Positions 1 to 12,700 of a DNA stretch of 64,000 bases are shown here, piece after piece (positions within the stretch are counted from its first letter, which is position 1; each line of letters starts with the position of its first letter). Location of the stretch: assembly GCF_000524195.1 (NCBI RefSeq), contig NW_020170393.1, positions 1,090,523 to 1,154,522 on the forward strand. The letters are read 5' to 3'. The notes under the pieces are model-generated. The model made no database searches. It worked only from the letters and a program-made list of their open reading frames with translations, and was not told the origin of the DNA. The translations under genes were made by a program, and so were the position numbers. Source of the DNA: Echinococcus granulosus. Taxonomy: Eukaryota > Platyhelminthes > Cestoda > Cyclophyllidea > Taeniidae.

Positions 1-1617
1 TCCTCATTGTTTTTTTACCTCGAGCCCTGTCCGCGAGTAGACATTGGTGGGTTCGGTTTTATGCCTTTGCTCAAGGAAAACCTTACCACCACAGGCGTCC
101 ACCCTCACTGTTGCCAATTAGATTAATGTTTGGTGTCTGGACTGGTCGACAACGGAGAAGTCGGCTATAACTTGAAGTAATGGGGCATTCACACCACAGA
201 TATTATGAGTTTGCCAAGGTGATCTTGTTATTTTGCGTAAGCAACCTCCTACCTAAGGGAAAAAATTGTCTTTGTTGGCAGTTTTATTAGTCAGGAGTAG
301 CTGTGGCGCAATCACCACGGATAACGATTAAAGGAGCTGCGCAAATTCTTGCAAGGAGGAGTAGTAAGGTAAGTGGACAACTATTCCTGGGAGTAAAGGA
401 GAGAATAGTCCAAAAGAGGCAATCTTAGTCATACCTTCAAGATATGTCGACAACATTGTCTGGATATTTTTGCTGAATGTGTAGAAAACCTAATTGCATT
501 GGCGTCATGCTTCCCTGCCTACCATATTTCGGAAAAGTTTTTCAAAGAATGCCCTGGCGTCATCCTTGTTGTGCGCCAGTTTATCCGAAAACGCTGCCAA
601 TTCCAGCCTTGTTTTTTGATGGATCAATTCTGCCTCATCACTAAAGTGAGGCGTTATTTTTTATGCTTTCCCATTGCAAAATCTACCATATGCAATTCGT
701 GGGAGGTTTTTTTTGACAGTAAATTGGCACTTGCGTTTTGTTATCCTGCCGATGTCAGCTTTACGCCACTGTTGGCGGTCCCATGGTAACAATTCCTCAT
801 CGAATAACAGCATTGGAGGCCTTTACCAGAATGCAATCCTTTGGTTTGCAAAGCGTCCAGACAACACTCTGTCACCTATGCCTCAGTTTCAGCTCAATAT
901 TACGTCATTCTATTGGATAAATTTTCAAAATAGAATTTGTAAGGAGTATAGATTCGGGTCTTTTTAGAATCTTGAAACCAACTACTGAATTTTGTGCTCA
1001 GTAGTATCACAGCAAAGTGTCTCGCAAGACTTTGCAAAGTTATTGAAAACAATGTTATTAAAATAAAATCCTTACTTTATAGACAAAGACCTACTCTAAG
1101 TTAACTTAATATTAAGTAATCTAAACAATTTACAACGTGCTAACCACTATCAAGATTGGTTTAAAGTGTAGCAGTTTTGCATTACATGTCCACTGTGGCC
1201 CTTGTTTACTTTTGAGAGCCGGTCAACCCTGTAATGACTGTAAGAATTAATCATACTGCCAGTCTCTTGAGTTAACAAGATTTATGGACTTCCTTTCCCC
1301 TGCATCGCACGACGGTTTAGAGGGCGAGTGTATGAGTTAGTTGGTTGTCAGTGCGAAACAATGCTTAAACGTGCTGCTCGGTGTGAGACGTTTATAATAA
1401 AAAAAGGACGGCTTTCCCCTCTTCCACTTTGCATGGCAAAAATAGCCCCTCTTCTCTCCCGCAACTGCTAATTTTGGCTTGAGCTCACACTCGTGGTCCA
1501 AGCCATTTTATCGTCTCGGTTACGCGCGGGAGATAGAATAATTTAGCAGGCTAACCCCTAGTCAAAATGCTCAGAGAGTGAATAAAAAATGTGGTTTTTG
1601 TCCTCCCTCCATCACAG
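1..1617. other. Intronic or upstream sequence, no gene recognised
   Basis: This stretch should lie in an intron of the synaptotagmin-like gene. I found no exon with C2 or Rab-binding character and no repeat that I recognise. Open frames here are of chance length. Confidence 0.5.
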
Positions 1618-1879
1618 GTATGTGAAGACCTATCTCCTGCCGGATAAGACAAAGCAGAGTAAGCGAAAGTCCAAAGTGAAGAAGAACTCCACCAATCCGG
1701 TGTTTAACGAGGCGTTGGTTTACACCATCGCAAAGTCGGATTTAGCCTACCGAACTCTCCAACTCTCCCTGTGGCACCATCGTCATATGAAGGCGAACCT
1801 CTTCCTGGGAGAGGTGCTTGTTCCTCTAGCCGACTATCGATTCAGCTCAACGCAGATCTGGAGGGCTCTTCAGAATAGA
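1618..1879 (+). CDS. C2A-domain exon of the synaptotagmin-like gene
   Basis: The acceptor ends in cacag at 1617 and the donor gtaagt begins at 1880. The exon enters with one base of a split codon and leaves in phase 0. It covers C2A strands 4-8: the polybasic strand (KSKVKK), NPVFNEALVY and FLGEVLVPL. The preceding exon, which should carry the first calcium-binding loop, was not found in bases 1-1617. Confidence 0.85.
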
Positions 1880-4262
1880 GTAAGTGAACAAATTTTCCGC
1901 ACCCTTTTAGGTTAATGTTAAAATTCTTAAAAGTGGCAAAGGTAGTTAGGATAAATTAGGTGTCCAGCAGATTTCATACAGATTTGATCCTCCGGTTTGC
2001 CTAGTCGCGCCCGCTGTGCATCCTTTATCATTCTAATGGTGCCTGATTGCACCACATTTTGTCACAAACAGATTGTTTGTGTTTAAAACGGTAAAGTAGA
2101 TGTGCGAGGCGTCTTTAGTCGGAGAAGAATTATGCTTTTTTGGTTATCAAGTGGCATTTCAAGTGGCCACTTAGGTAGTACACATGTTAGCAACGTGTCA
2201 GAATCGGAAAACGCCTGAATTGTGGAGGCTGATTGTTCCCTGCAACCTCGGTAGCTCGTGCTTGAAGTTGATTGTCAGATAATTAGGGGGAGCGTGTTGA
2301 GCTCAGCCCTCCATTGTTCGCCTCTCTGGAGTACTACAGTAGCTTCCGATTAAAAGCCGCATTATAATTACTACTAGGTGACGAATGACTGCAATCTTAA
2401 CCGTTTTGTGGGTTTAAATGCAACGTGCCCAAAACAATTTTCCGGATTCAATTAATTTGAGTGTTCGATACTCCAGGGCGACAAACATTCACATATTTAG
2501 CTCAACCTATTCCTCCTAATCATCCGACAGTCAACTTTCAAGATGCACCACCGAGGTCGCAGAGGGCAATCTGCCACCACAGCCCAGGTGTTTCACAAGT
2601 CAAACACATGCACTACCAAACTGGGCGCTTAAAATGATTAAAAAAGACATTCTTCTAAGGCTATGAACATCTAGCACACCCACGTTTCTGTTTCAAACTC
2701 GAAGAATCTGCTTGCTACGCGATGTTATGCAGCCAGTAATCATAAGAATGAGGAAGACTGTATGTCACATATTTGTATTACCGGGCCTTTGTAGTGCCTC
2801 AAGACTACCCTAAAGATGAAAGAATGCATAATGCTTGGGCAGAGTCTCCATTGTCGACGTACAGGAGGGCTTGGAGCTACTGGCATAGCCCGGAGGCCAT
2901 CCACCCAGGGAGGTACAATGGCGGAGCACTGAGCGACCCACTGCCAAAATCCGCAGTTTAGGCAAACAAGTAAAATATTACACTTGAGTAAGAAAATGAG
3001 CGTATCAAATCTGTAGCAAGTATATTAAGTCCACGCTTAAACCTGTGTAGAGGCTTAAAAACGCCTTCCTTTTGGCCCGGGTCACTGGGTTTGACCGATT
3101 GTCAAGTTGCCCAAATACTTACCCATCCTTGTTGTCAGACAAAGCTGAAAGGGACACAAACCGGGATGTAGTAACCTTCACGTATGCAGAAAAAGACTAT
3201 TCATTACTTTGCTTATTTTCAACAATCATTTTGTTGTTTAGTAGAATGGAGGTTGTTTTTGCGTCAAATAACAGTGAGCTCGCTATGTGCCGATGTTTAT
3301 GAATAATTTGTATAAACAAATCCACCGGCACGCCCAAGAGTAAAAGCAAAAAAACATTTCGGATGCAAAAATCGCTTAGATTAAATTTATTTGTCAAGTT
3401 AAACAACTAGCCTACCCAAAAAATGGCCCCACTTTTCAAATGCAAAGTTCATTACTCCACCTGGCCTACGGTGCAGACAGTATTCTTCTCTCCACGCTTT
3501 TTTTCTCCCATGCGAAACAAAAGACAAGTTTTTGTTTATTTTCAAACTTATAGGGCTCCTTGGAGGGCAATTCTGATTACAATTTTACGAAGGGTCGAAT
3601 CCGCTTGGGTCTCAAATTTCTTCCAGCTACACAGGGTGATTTGGGTGAACTCCAAGTCTATGTGAAAAACGCGACAGATTTAAATGTTCCGGTAGGTGCA
3701 TCCGGGGAGTCGGACCAAAAAAATTCCCTCAATCCTGTAGTGAAAACGTGAGTTACCTCTGTTGCTGCATAAAAAGACTAAAATTTTTACTTACAGAGCA
3801 TATCGCGACACCATGAGTGTGCCACACTATAAGCCTAACATCCGTTTTACGGAATTTTAGTCACCTTCTCCCAGAGAGAACAAAGGATTCCAGACGCAAA
3901 ACAAAGGTGGTGAAAAAAACTAACAATCCAACCTGGGAGGAGACTCTTGTTTACAAGGGAATAGCAAAAACCCAATTGCCCTCAATCGGCGTGGAGGTTA
4001 TTGTCTGGGATGTCAATAAGTTGGGTCACTATGATTACCTTGGTGGGTGCAATCTCAACACTGGTTCAAGTGAGTTGCTTCACTGTTCCACCACTATCCA
4101 TCCACCCGTCTCTCCGTCAATTGCTTTATGCACTAATCTTTTGTAGAATCGGGCTTTGGCATGGATGCAACTGGTACAGAGCGGACCCTTTGGGTTGAAA
4201 TGATGAGCAAACCGAATACTATGGTGGAGGGAAGTGTGCAGCTACGATCAGCAATGGAATGA
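1618..4262 (+). CDS. Synaptotagmin-like (SYTL/bitesize) tandem C2 protein, 3' exons
   Basis: Partial gene; the 5' exons lie outside the window. Exons read 1618-1879, 3554-3747, 3861-4069 and 4147-4262 (stop TGA 4260-4262), all with GT-AG borders and matching phases. The first exon encodes the second half of a C2A domain (YVKTYLLPDKTKQSKRK, then FLGEV). The other three encode a C2B domain (LLPERTKDSRRKTKV, NPTWEETLVY, VWDVNKLGHYDYLGG) and end in VQLRSAME, the usual end of synaptotagmin-like proteins. Such proteins bind phospholipid, and in animals their N-terminal domain binds Rab27 to dock secretory vesicles; that N-terminus is not visible here. C2A loop 3 reads WHHRHMKAN, lacking the calcium-binding aspartates, so C2A is probably calcium-independent. 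C2B carries an insert (QKNSLNP) before its VVKT strand. The family call is firm; the paralogue is not. Confidence 0.85.
1880..3553 (+). other. Intron of the synaptotagmin-like gene
   Basis: GT-AG intron of 1674 bp joining the C2A exon to the C2B exons in phase 0. It contains one solo terminal repeat of the TRIM-like family (2790-2982) and otherwise nothing recognised. Confidence 0.7.
2790..2982 (-). repeat. Solo terminal repeat of the TRIM-like family
   Basis: 193 bp starting TGTAG and ending TTACA on the + strand. It shares GACGAAAGAAG-like, GGGCAGA, GTCGACGTACAG and GGCTACTGGCATGGCCCGGAGGCC-like blocks with the copies at 5967, 32258 and 59248 and with the terminal repeats of the two full elements. 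The minus label follows the orientation inferred for those full elements. No clear target-site duplication was seen (3 bp ctt on both sides only). Confidence 0.7.
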
Positions 4263-6540
4263 GTGGATGGGTACTACTTGTGCTAATTCAGTAGCATCAC
4301 GTGCCTTTAAGTACCTGGCTTGTTCTCCATCAGCTTCGCATTCCTCCTTGTGATTGTGTGTACCGTGTGCTGCAAATTCATACAAACACTGACAATGACA
4401 ACTGCAGATGATGTGCCACTTGGGCGGCGTGACACCGACACGTTATTTATTCACTCAGCGCCTACTCATTATTTAAGTAGTTTTATATGCTATTTTAACC
4501 CTTGCTCTCGCCAACTGTCATTGCCACCCTCTTTTGACATATTTATTACTGCAGATGTGTAATCTTATCGACAGAAATGTCACTACTTCCTTCTTTTTTT
4601 CTGCCTGGAATCAAAGCTCGTAAATGAAGCTTGCACGTACAATTAAACTCACACTCCCGGCTTCACTCGTCTTCTCAGAGGTCATAGCGAATGCTTTAAA
4701 GACATTGAGGTCATCCGCATTTGGTTCTCATGATGCTCCCATTCAAGCATAGTTTTCCAAAACTTACTTTTAGCTACTATAGTTGCAAGCATTTTCACGG
4801 ATCCTTATTCCTTTACTTCCTCTAGGGCAAAATCACCTTTCAAATTTTTGAAGGGGAATCTTAATCTCCTGTTACCTTTCACTGGAAACACTACTAATAA
4901 TTAATAATAATATTTCTGCTTTTTTCTTGTGCTTCGGAAGATGAAATCAGAATATAATGTTTCTGATGTAGAATAGTCTGTTGTCAATATCCAGAAGGGA
5001 TAGGAGAATGAAGATATGAAAAGAAGACCGTACCGTGAGAAAAAAGCGCAAACTATAGAGACTAAAGACCCTGTGTGCTTACATAAATTGGCATATTTGC
5101 CCTCTTTTCCTTAGTAAATTCATGCTTTTACAGAGGAGGGATTTGAAGTTTCGACTTTTAAATTGATGAAAAGGGTGTTTGCAGGGGTCCCATCAGCCAT
5201 AAATCACTAGAGACCGCTTTACCCCAAATGCAACAAATCTCTTTTAGGCTAATTTTATTTTTGTCTTAACATCACTTACAAAAGTAGCAGTTGACTAGTT
5301 CATAAGATTTGTCAATGCTCGTATACAAGAAGCGCCAATAGCCCAAAACGACGAGTCCGCAATACCGTATATATTTGCACAAAAAGTTTGCTGAATTGTG
5401 TTTAAGTGTTATTGGTGGCAATTTCCCACTATTCTCAACTGCTACAAAATTCCAGACATGCTTTCTGCTTTTCGCCTACAATTTCTTTTCCTTTTTCGTA
5501 ACTCCAAATTTGTTTATCTGCATCGAGAAGCACAGGTGCCTCAGTCTTCTACGGCTGTACGTCCCCTCTCCGGTATGGCCTCTAGGCCTCGCTAACAAAC
5601 TCCTAGCTCCAATGTATGTTAGGACTTTAGCGAAGTCTCCAGAGCCCAAAATAAACATATTTCTGTCTTTTTTTCCCTCAAATCGTTTTCGGTCATCTGT
5701 AATTTAAGGTGCAATGTATGCATAAAAGCACACCATTATATCCCTGAAAGAGATGGTTGTGAGATACTCTAGGACTTACAAGACCTACAAATTTATGAAT
5801 TCCGTGAAGTGTGTATCATTTAATAAGCATTTTTTTCCGTAAATTTATCTTATTTCCCCAATGGGGAAATTAACCTTGTGAGCATTCTATGCCCTCCTTT
5901 CCTCCGGAGGTAGACAATCACAACAACAATCATTTTAGTCAGTGTACTGGACTGGTAATACCTTTGTGTAGCGTCCCTAGACTTCCCTGAAGACGAAAGA
6001 AGGCACATTGCTCAAGCAGAATATATGTTCAGCACAGAGAAGGTGTTTGGGCTACTGGCATGGCCCCAAGACCAGCCCACTCAGCGGGATACAAGTAGAC
6101 AAATTCAAATGTTCAAAAGTAGCGCCTCACCAGTACAGAGGGATAAACCACCATCGTATTACATTCGGGCTATTAACAACGCCGTCCTAGTAATTGGGTA
6201 GGTAGCACACAGTTCAACAGAACACAGCTATCAGTGATTTTAAATGAGTACGCAGAAATTTTTCAACTTTCAAGCGTTGTCGCCTTCTCAAAATTCATAC
6301 GATAGGTATTTTACTGAATTTTTAGGCCAACTTCAAGCAAAATTGTTTTACAAGTCTTGTTTTACGCATTTTCTTTTCTTTTTTTGAGATTTGCCTAAAT
6401 GCATCTACACTTTATTTTGCGGGCTTTTTGTTTTGTTGCCCTACTAGATTAGCGTAATATGCTATGTGACGTTTTTGAACTGCCTCAGGTGGATGTATGT
6501 ATGTAGTGGCTTCTGTGCTCACAGATTTTGAGGTAGCAAC
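4263..6540. other. Intergenic region between the C2 gene and the MATCAP-like gene
   Basis: AT-rich sequence with no recognised gene. An ATTAAA variant poly(A) signal near 4643 could serve the C2 gene. A solo TRIM-like terminal repeat lies at 5967-6163. The promoter of the downstream gene is presumably in the last few hundred bases, but no TATA motif stands out. Confidence 0.5.
5967..6163 (-). repeat. Solo terminal repeat of the TRIM-like family
   Basis: 197 bp, TGTAG to TTACA. It contains the family blocks GACTTCCCTGAAGACGAAAG, GGGCTACTGGCATGGCCC and AGTAGACAAATTC. This is the best preserved 5' portion of the family in the window. Flanks do not show a convincing duplication. Confidence 0.7.
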
Positions 6541-6774
6541 ATGGTAGATGTTGTGGAAGATATTATAGAAGCCACTGACAGAGACGAAAAGAAACAAGAT
6601 TTAGTCGATGGTGTCTGTGTTAGGCATGAGAAGTCGGTACCGGCAAAATTTTTGGGTGCCTTTTCCCCCAAAAATGATGCAGAACAGAAAGAACGCTTTC
6701 TAAGACGTAATTTTACGCCTCAGTTTGCGTTGTCAAGTCCTGTATTTGACATTGAAGGTTGGTTATTGAGGCAG
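6541..6774 (+). CDS. First coding exon of the MATCAP-like gene
   Basis: 78 codons from ATG 6541, ending in phase 0 before a gtactg donor. The N-terminal half is acidic and basic with no recognised fold. The second half (FLRRNFTPQF, SPVFD) resembles the segment just before the catalytic core in KIAA0895-like proteins. It is far shorter than the disordered N-terminus of vertebrate MATCAP1. Confidence 0.75.
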
Positions 6775-9700
6775 GTACTGTCCTACTCCTAAAAATTATT
6801 CCTTACCAGAATGGTAAAATTCACTTCAATTTGTTTCGTGAAGCCAAACGAATATTGGGCATTGTAATCAAGCGATTCAAAACCATTGACAGTTTTGTTG
6901 AAGCAAGCTATGGTCCCATGATATCGATTGAGAAGGCAACTGAAAAAGTTGTACATTATATTAAAACCGCGAAGTTTCCCACCCCATTGGAGGTGATATG
7001 GTGTGATGAATTAATTGGAAGGTAGATATATCTTACCAAATAGCCAATCCCTAGTGCACTGATGGTGAGTTCGAGGTCAGCACTACCGTACCAGGCGTCC
7101 GATCGTCACTTTACTGTACTCCTGAGATCCAACAGTGGAAATACGTATCTCCGAGAACAAGGAATTTTGTCTCTGCTAGATCACGAACTTGGGACGCACT
7201 ATGTAAGATACGACGTATTTCCTTTACAGTGTGTTAGTATTTCACCTATTTCGAGAAATTTGCTTGGATAACCTCGCACCCCTAATCTTGTCATCTTTTA
7301 TCTATTTTTCCACCGTGGGTAGCTACCGTAAATACTTCATTTTTGTGCCCACTCAATATTAAAAGAAGTTAGTGCTGACGTTTGTCGATGTAGAATACTG
7401 AATTATAGTGTCTGCTTAATTTGTCGAAGAGTTGGTCAAATGCTTAACACGTTACTGACGCTCCTTATCACATTCATGTATTTTTTAAAAGCGTTAGGCC
7501 CCTTCGTAGAAATGCGTAAAGAAATGTTTTGGAATCTCAATAATGGGTTCTTCATTATTCCTTCTACATTTTAATTCAGTGCATCTATTAGAGACAGGTA
7601 AAACTGATAAACGTATGCCAAATAACTAAATCCTTGGCTTCCCACAACTTAAGATTTTTGACTAATTTTCGCGATTTCGCTTGAGAGGTGTATGCTTTTG
7701 AAATTATCTTTCGGGTTTGCAGTACCGACCGAAAAATTCGCGAGACACAGCCATAGCCCCATTGTTTGAAAGGTTGTTGTGGATGTGGTCTGTAATAACA
7801 GCAGTATGGTAGCTGTTTTTCCTACAGTGTCTAACTAGAGGAAGGGAAGCCAAAGGCGGTGATGGTGCGGGACTGGGATCCTGTGTGCTTGGTAGGCAGA
7901 GTTTATGCATTGGTACGGTCGACAAATGCGCGAGTGGGTGGTGTCCAGGAGTACGGTTGTACTCCAGTCCTCTAGCCGTACGCGAGCCTCATATAATCTA
8001 GGCCGCCGCGACTGTCTACCAGGAACGCGAACACGTCTAACCCGCACGCACAGTTCTTAATTTTTCATATTTAAGAACATATTACCCAACTTTTATAGAT
8101 TTGCAAGAGGGATGTGTGCAAAAATGTATCTCATGTAGTCCAATTATTTAGCAGCAATTTTATCTACGTAAGGTGTCGAAACCTTATTCAATGAGTTTAT
8201 CTTATTTAAGAATTCACGACAGACATCTACATCTTCGCTACTTAAAAGTAAACTATATCTCAATGCCCAATTGTTTTGGCTACTCTTACCTGTAAACCCT
8301 CTGTTATGCTTCCAGCTGCGCTCTTATAATGATGGAACACAGCCGTGGTACACGAAACGAAAGGAATTTGATCTCACTGCATCAAATAGTGGTGAACTCA
8401 TGACTATTGAGGAAGGTCTTGCCTGTCTTCACACTGCCTTTCACGGACGCTACCCCTACCTTGGAATTCCAGCTCTCCTTTATTGTAGGTCCTCCTCTCT
8501 CCCAGGTCCTTTACTCACAGACCTTATTTTATCTACCTTACTGCCGTTAGAGGATATTTCGCTCGAAATGTTTCATTAGTCATTAGCCTCCCTGTATTTC
8601 ACTTCGGTGCTTTGTTAAAAGATGAAAATGAAGATCTCTTCTTTTTTTCTTTACGCCTAGGTGGGTGCTTGTTTTAATGCTCAGCAGTGCCTTCAAGAGC
8701 TGTCCTTCATTCCAAATCTTTAGTAAATCATTTGACTTCCTTTATTATTTTCCAAATAGTTACTTAGAAGTAAAACGGTGTGCACCTTTGATTCCTTACG
8801 TCATGGTTTTCTCCTTTTTCACTTACCGAAGTCTTTTAATTGTATCCACTACAGTTAGGCGGTTCGCTTCTCCTTCTAACTGTTCCAATCGCTAATCAAT
8901 CCAATGAACCTTAAATAAAATATACCTTAGTAAATGGATGATTTTTCAATATCCAAATGAAGTAACTGTATTTTCGACACTGTGTTACGCCAGCATATTT
9001 TAATGCTCCCCACTTTACAACAATTTTGAACGAATATTTGCTGAGTAATTGATGGATTGACAATCATTTCCCTATATTTTCCTCCTGTTAATATATCATA
9101 CCGTATCACAAAAATATGATTAAATGTTTAGCTTCACTAAATTATATACATATCTGCTTTCTTGTTGATAAAAATTCGCTAAGCTGGCAGGAGACTGTGT
9201 TCCACCATCGCCCTTTCTATTCTCTTCATTCCTAACGCACCGTTTCATTGTTCAATATACAGTAATTTGCCAAGTGGTTAGCACTTCTTCTACGATCCTC
9301 AAGTTTGGGGTTCACTTACCGTGCATAATTTTGTAAATTTTGTTGTTCATGATAGATAAAGTGTTATCGCATCATCTACTAATGCTTCCAGTACCGATAG
9401 TTTTTTGTACTGCAACCCCCATGAAACTTGAATGCATTCAGCTTCAAACTTTTCATCAACTTGACAGTCAAGACTTAACTGCACACTACAACTTCTTTTT
9501 ATAAATATGCGTGCTTCTGCACTCTGTGCTTATTTTCATAGGTTTAATTATCACTTATTTTAACCATCAAGCGAACACTTTCTGATCGGTTAACATCCTT
9601 CAGCGCTCTGCGACTTCCCTGAAGACGACAGAAAACGTCATACTGGGGCAGGTCATATATTAGCGACGTAACAGAGAGGTTGAGGGGCTAGCCGCGTGGC

Positions 9701-12700
9701 CCGGAGGCCATGCCCCTGTGTGGAAGTACAATGGCCGTGTCCTTCAGTGCTAGCGTAAACAAATCTAAAAGCTGAACAATCAAAGCCTTACATAGCCCAT
9801 CCCTCCTTTCGAGCGTCGTTCCCGGCGCTCCCCTTGGTCAACCTCCCACAACGTAGTCAGTGAACTTGGCGATCCTACCGGATCTGGGCATTCGTCCTGT
9901 TTGGGAACTGTATTGAAGGACGGAGAAATGTGCTCGTCGTCAAGTATGACCATCACTAGTAGTAAGAACGTTGACCTAAGATCAGACTTCGGTGCTACCG
10001 GCCATATCCACCCGGGTCCTAACCAGCTAGTAGATTTGGAGGAGGTATCACGTGTTCACTCAACTGGTATTGTAGACAGATCCGTAGCCAACTTTTCCAG
10101 ATGGCTTACATCTAGCGTCGCTTCGGTTGTCAATAACATTTCTACAGACCTCTAGACTGGACGTCATTTTTAACACTTCCGTTGGAGGTCGTCGTAGATT
10201 CTTTCATCTGCAGTATGTGCTCTTCTTCCGTCACGCTAAAGCTCAGCATTTGGTACTGGAAATCAGGATAACTGTCCCTTAGGATCGGGTCCGCTTCCCT
10301 CCCCCATCAATGTGGCGCCCGGAAAATTCCTCAATGACGAAATAAGACATAATACTGGGTAGGAATATGCATGGTCGATGTACTGACACGAAAGCCTTGC
10401 TGCTTGGCGGAGGTATGATGGTCGTGCCCTTTAGTGTCAGCGCAACCAAAACGTAGCAACCATTTTAAGCACTACGATCCATCTCTCAGCTATTTTTGCC
10501 CTAGTTTTAATGCATATCACTTTATCAAAACATCGTTTTTCAATTTTTCTCACTTACTTTTTTCTGGACTTCGGACACATGCCTGCCGGCAAACCGTTCA
10601 CTAAGTTGGCATGATGCGTTGTGTCAACTCTGTGTTTTGTTTTTATGGTATTCATTTCTGTCGAGAGATTAAATCGGTTAGTGAGTGGGATGAGTTAAGG
10701 TTTCACACTTTTTAGCGGTTTACCTAAAGCTCAATTACCCCTATCAACTAGTCATTCTCATGAAAACTTGCATTTCCTACCGGCAAGAAGGGTTTGAGTT
10801 TTTTGTTTCGCGATTTTTCATCGAAGTTTACACACCGAAAGAAAAATTGTTCACATTAACTAAAGCATGCACAATTTCAAATTTTTTCACGAATTGGACT
10901 GTCAGTAGTTTAATAAAATGGCTCTACTCATTGCCAAAGTGGGGATTCCTGCAGTGGCATTCCGCAATCGCTCACGTCTCCCTTTCGTCCACCTTGTTAA
11001 CCCCAGTTACTGCCAATCAAGGGGACGCAGAATCTTTGAAATGGGTTTTCACTATTAACTTATCAAATGGCTTTATTTGAACAAATTTCATTGCACATAG
11101 CGACTTCAATACTTTCGGAATTTAGATGTAGGGCCCTGGGTTCCCCTGATTTATAGGGGGAGCTGAGGGTACCGATGAACGGAAGTGCAATGGCAGAGCC
11201 TTGAATGCCCGCGTAACTGAAACTCAAAGTTAAACAATCAAAGGATTGCGTTGCATTCTTTTATTTTGTCCCCTTAAAGTGTTTGTTCCACATCTACGTG
11301 ATTACTGTGTATTCTCGGGCATTAAGTCACGGGAGATGAAAACATACTCTATGCGAAAGATTTTTTATTATAATCAGTCCTTCGAAGAACAATTATTTAC
11401 CCCTCTTTCTTACAATTTTCATCTCTATCTTTGGCCGCTTTTGGAATTTTACTCTCTGCCTCTAATTTATGTAAACTACCGGGAAGTTTGGTAGCTTCTT
11501 CATGTTGACCTTAATTCTTATTAAACGTGGTTGGCCATACAGCCGTAAACTGATTTCTAAATTGCCAAATTCCTGACCGCATTTTCCATCATTCGGCATG
11601 ACATTCTACATTTCCATCAACTAAATCCTTTGATTCTTCATCTTTGTCATCCACTGAACCCTATGTAAGTAACGGCATTTGGGTAAATTGATATTTTTCT
11701 AGTTTTACATCCTTTATCTGTTTCTGTAATTCGCCTTTACCCAAATGTAATCAAACAGCACACCATTTTGACAAGGAGATATGTGCAATTGCTCTCCTGT
11801 CCACCAAAGGGCATTATGCTGAGCTGGAAGGTTCTACCCTTTGCCACGGTTGGTATATTCCACACCCCATTTTAGACGGTGCCTGCATGGCCGAGTACCT
11901 GCCCTTCAAGGACCTCTACCAGCACCTCTCCAAGTACGTGAAAAGCGAAGAGCAGTTGTGGAAGCACTGCATGCGCGTCAAACGCTGTCTGCCCTGTCAG
12001 AATAATTGTGGAGGCTATGGCAAGGACCAACGGTACTTTGAAGGTAACACGCTTTATCTCCAGCCCTATTTATCTAATGTGAGTAGGGAGGACGGGTGGG
12101 TAAGATTGACAGTTTTTTATTTGATGCACTTATATTAGGACTCAAAAGACCTTCTTTTTACCTCCTTTAACCACTTTGATATGAATTTATGGGATTTAGT
12201 AGCATCGCGTAGTCTCAATTACAAATAAGTACTAGTTTTTGACATGAAAATTATGCTTTCCTTGTACTTAGGCATTTTTTCTCGACCAGCTAAACTAACA
12301 TATTTTCCGCTATTTCGTTGGTTTATTTTAAATTGCGTATTATAAGTTCCGGTACTTCCTCGCTTACCGTATTCGAGGCGGCAAATAAACTTGCGATTTG
12401 TCCAACCCAGTGCAAATTACAATCAAACATAAATACAAAACTCTCTTCTATGGGAGCGATTAAGTCCTATTTATCTTTAGCGACTTTTACTGTTAAACCG
12501 TTTTGTCTGCAATCTTATTGAATGGGGAGGAAATGACCTAGGTGGCGTGATTTACGAGAGTCATAGTGTGGCGCTTCGAGGCTTCCAGATGGGCTGAGGG
12601 GCTATTGGCGTGGCCCGAAGGCCATGTCGCTGGGCGGAGGTGAAATTGTCGTGTCCTTCAATGCCCGCGTCACTAACACCTCGAGCTGAACGACCAAACA

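Larger units (their letters stand above)
8485..11875 (+). other. Intron 4 of the MATCAP-like gene, with repeats
   Basis: 3391 bp intron, phase 1. It holds a possible tRNA-like SINE remnant (9274-9320), a full TRIM-like element (9599-10476) and a terminal-repeat remnant (11127-11255). No coding exon is needed here, because the flanking exons join in phase and match the family continuously. Confidence 0.7.
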
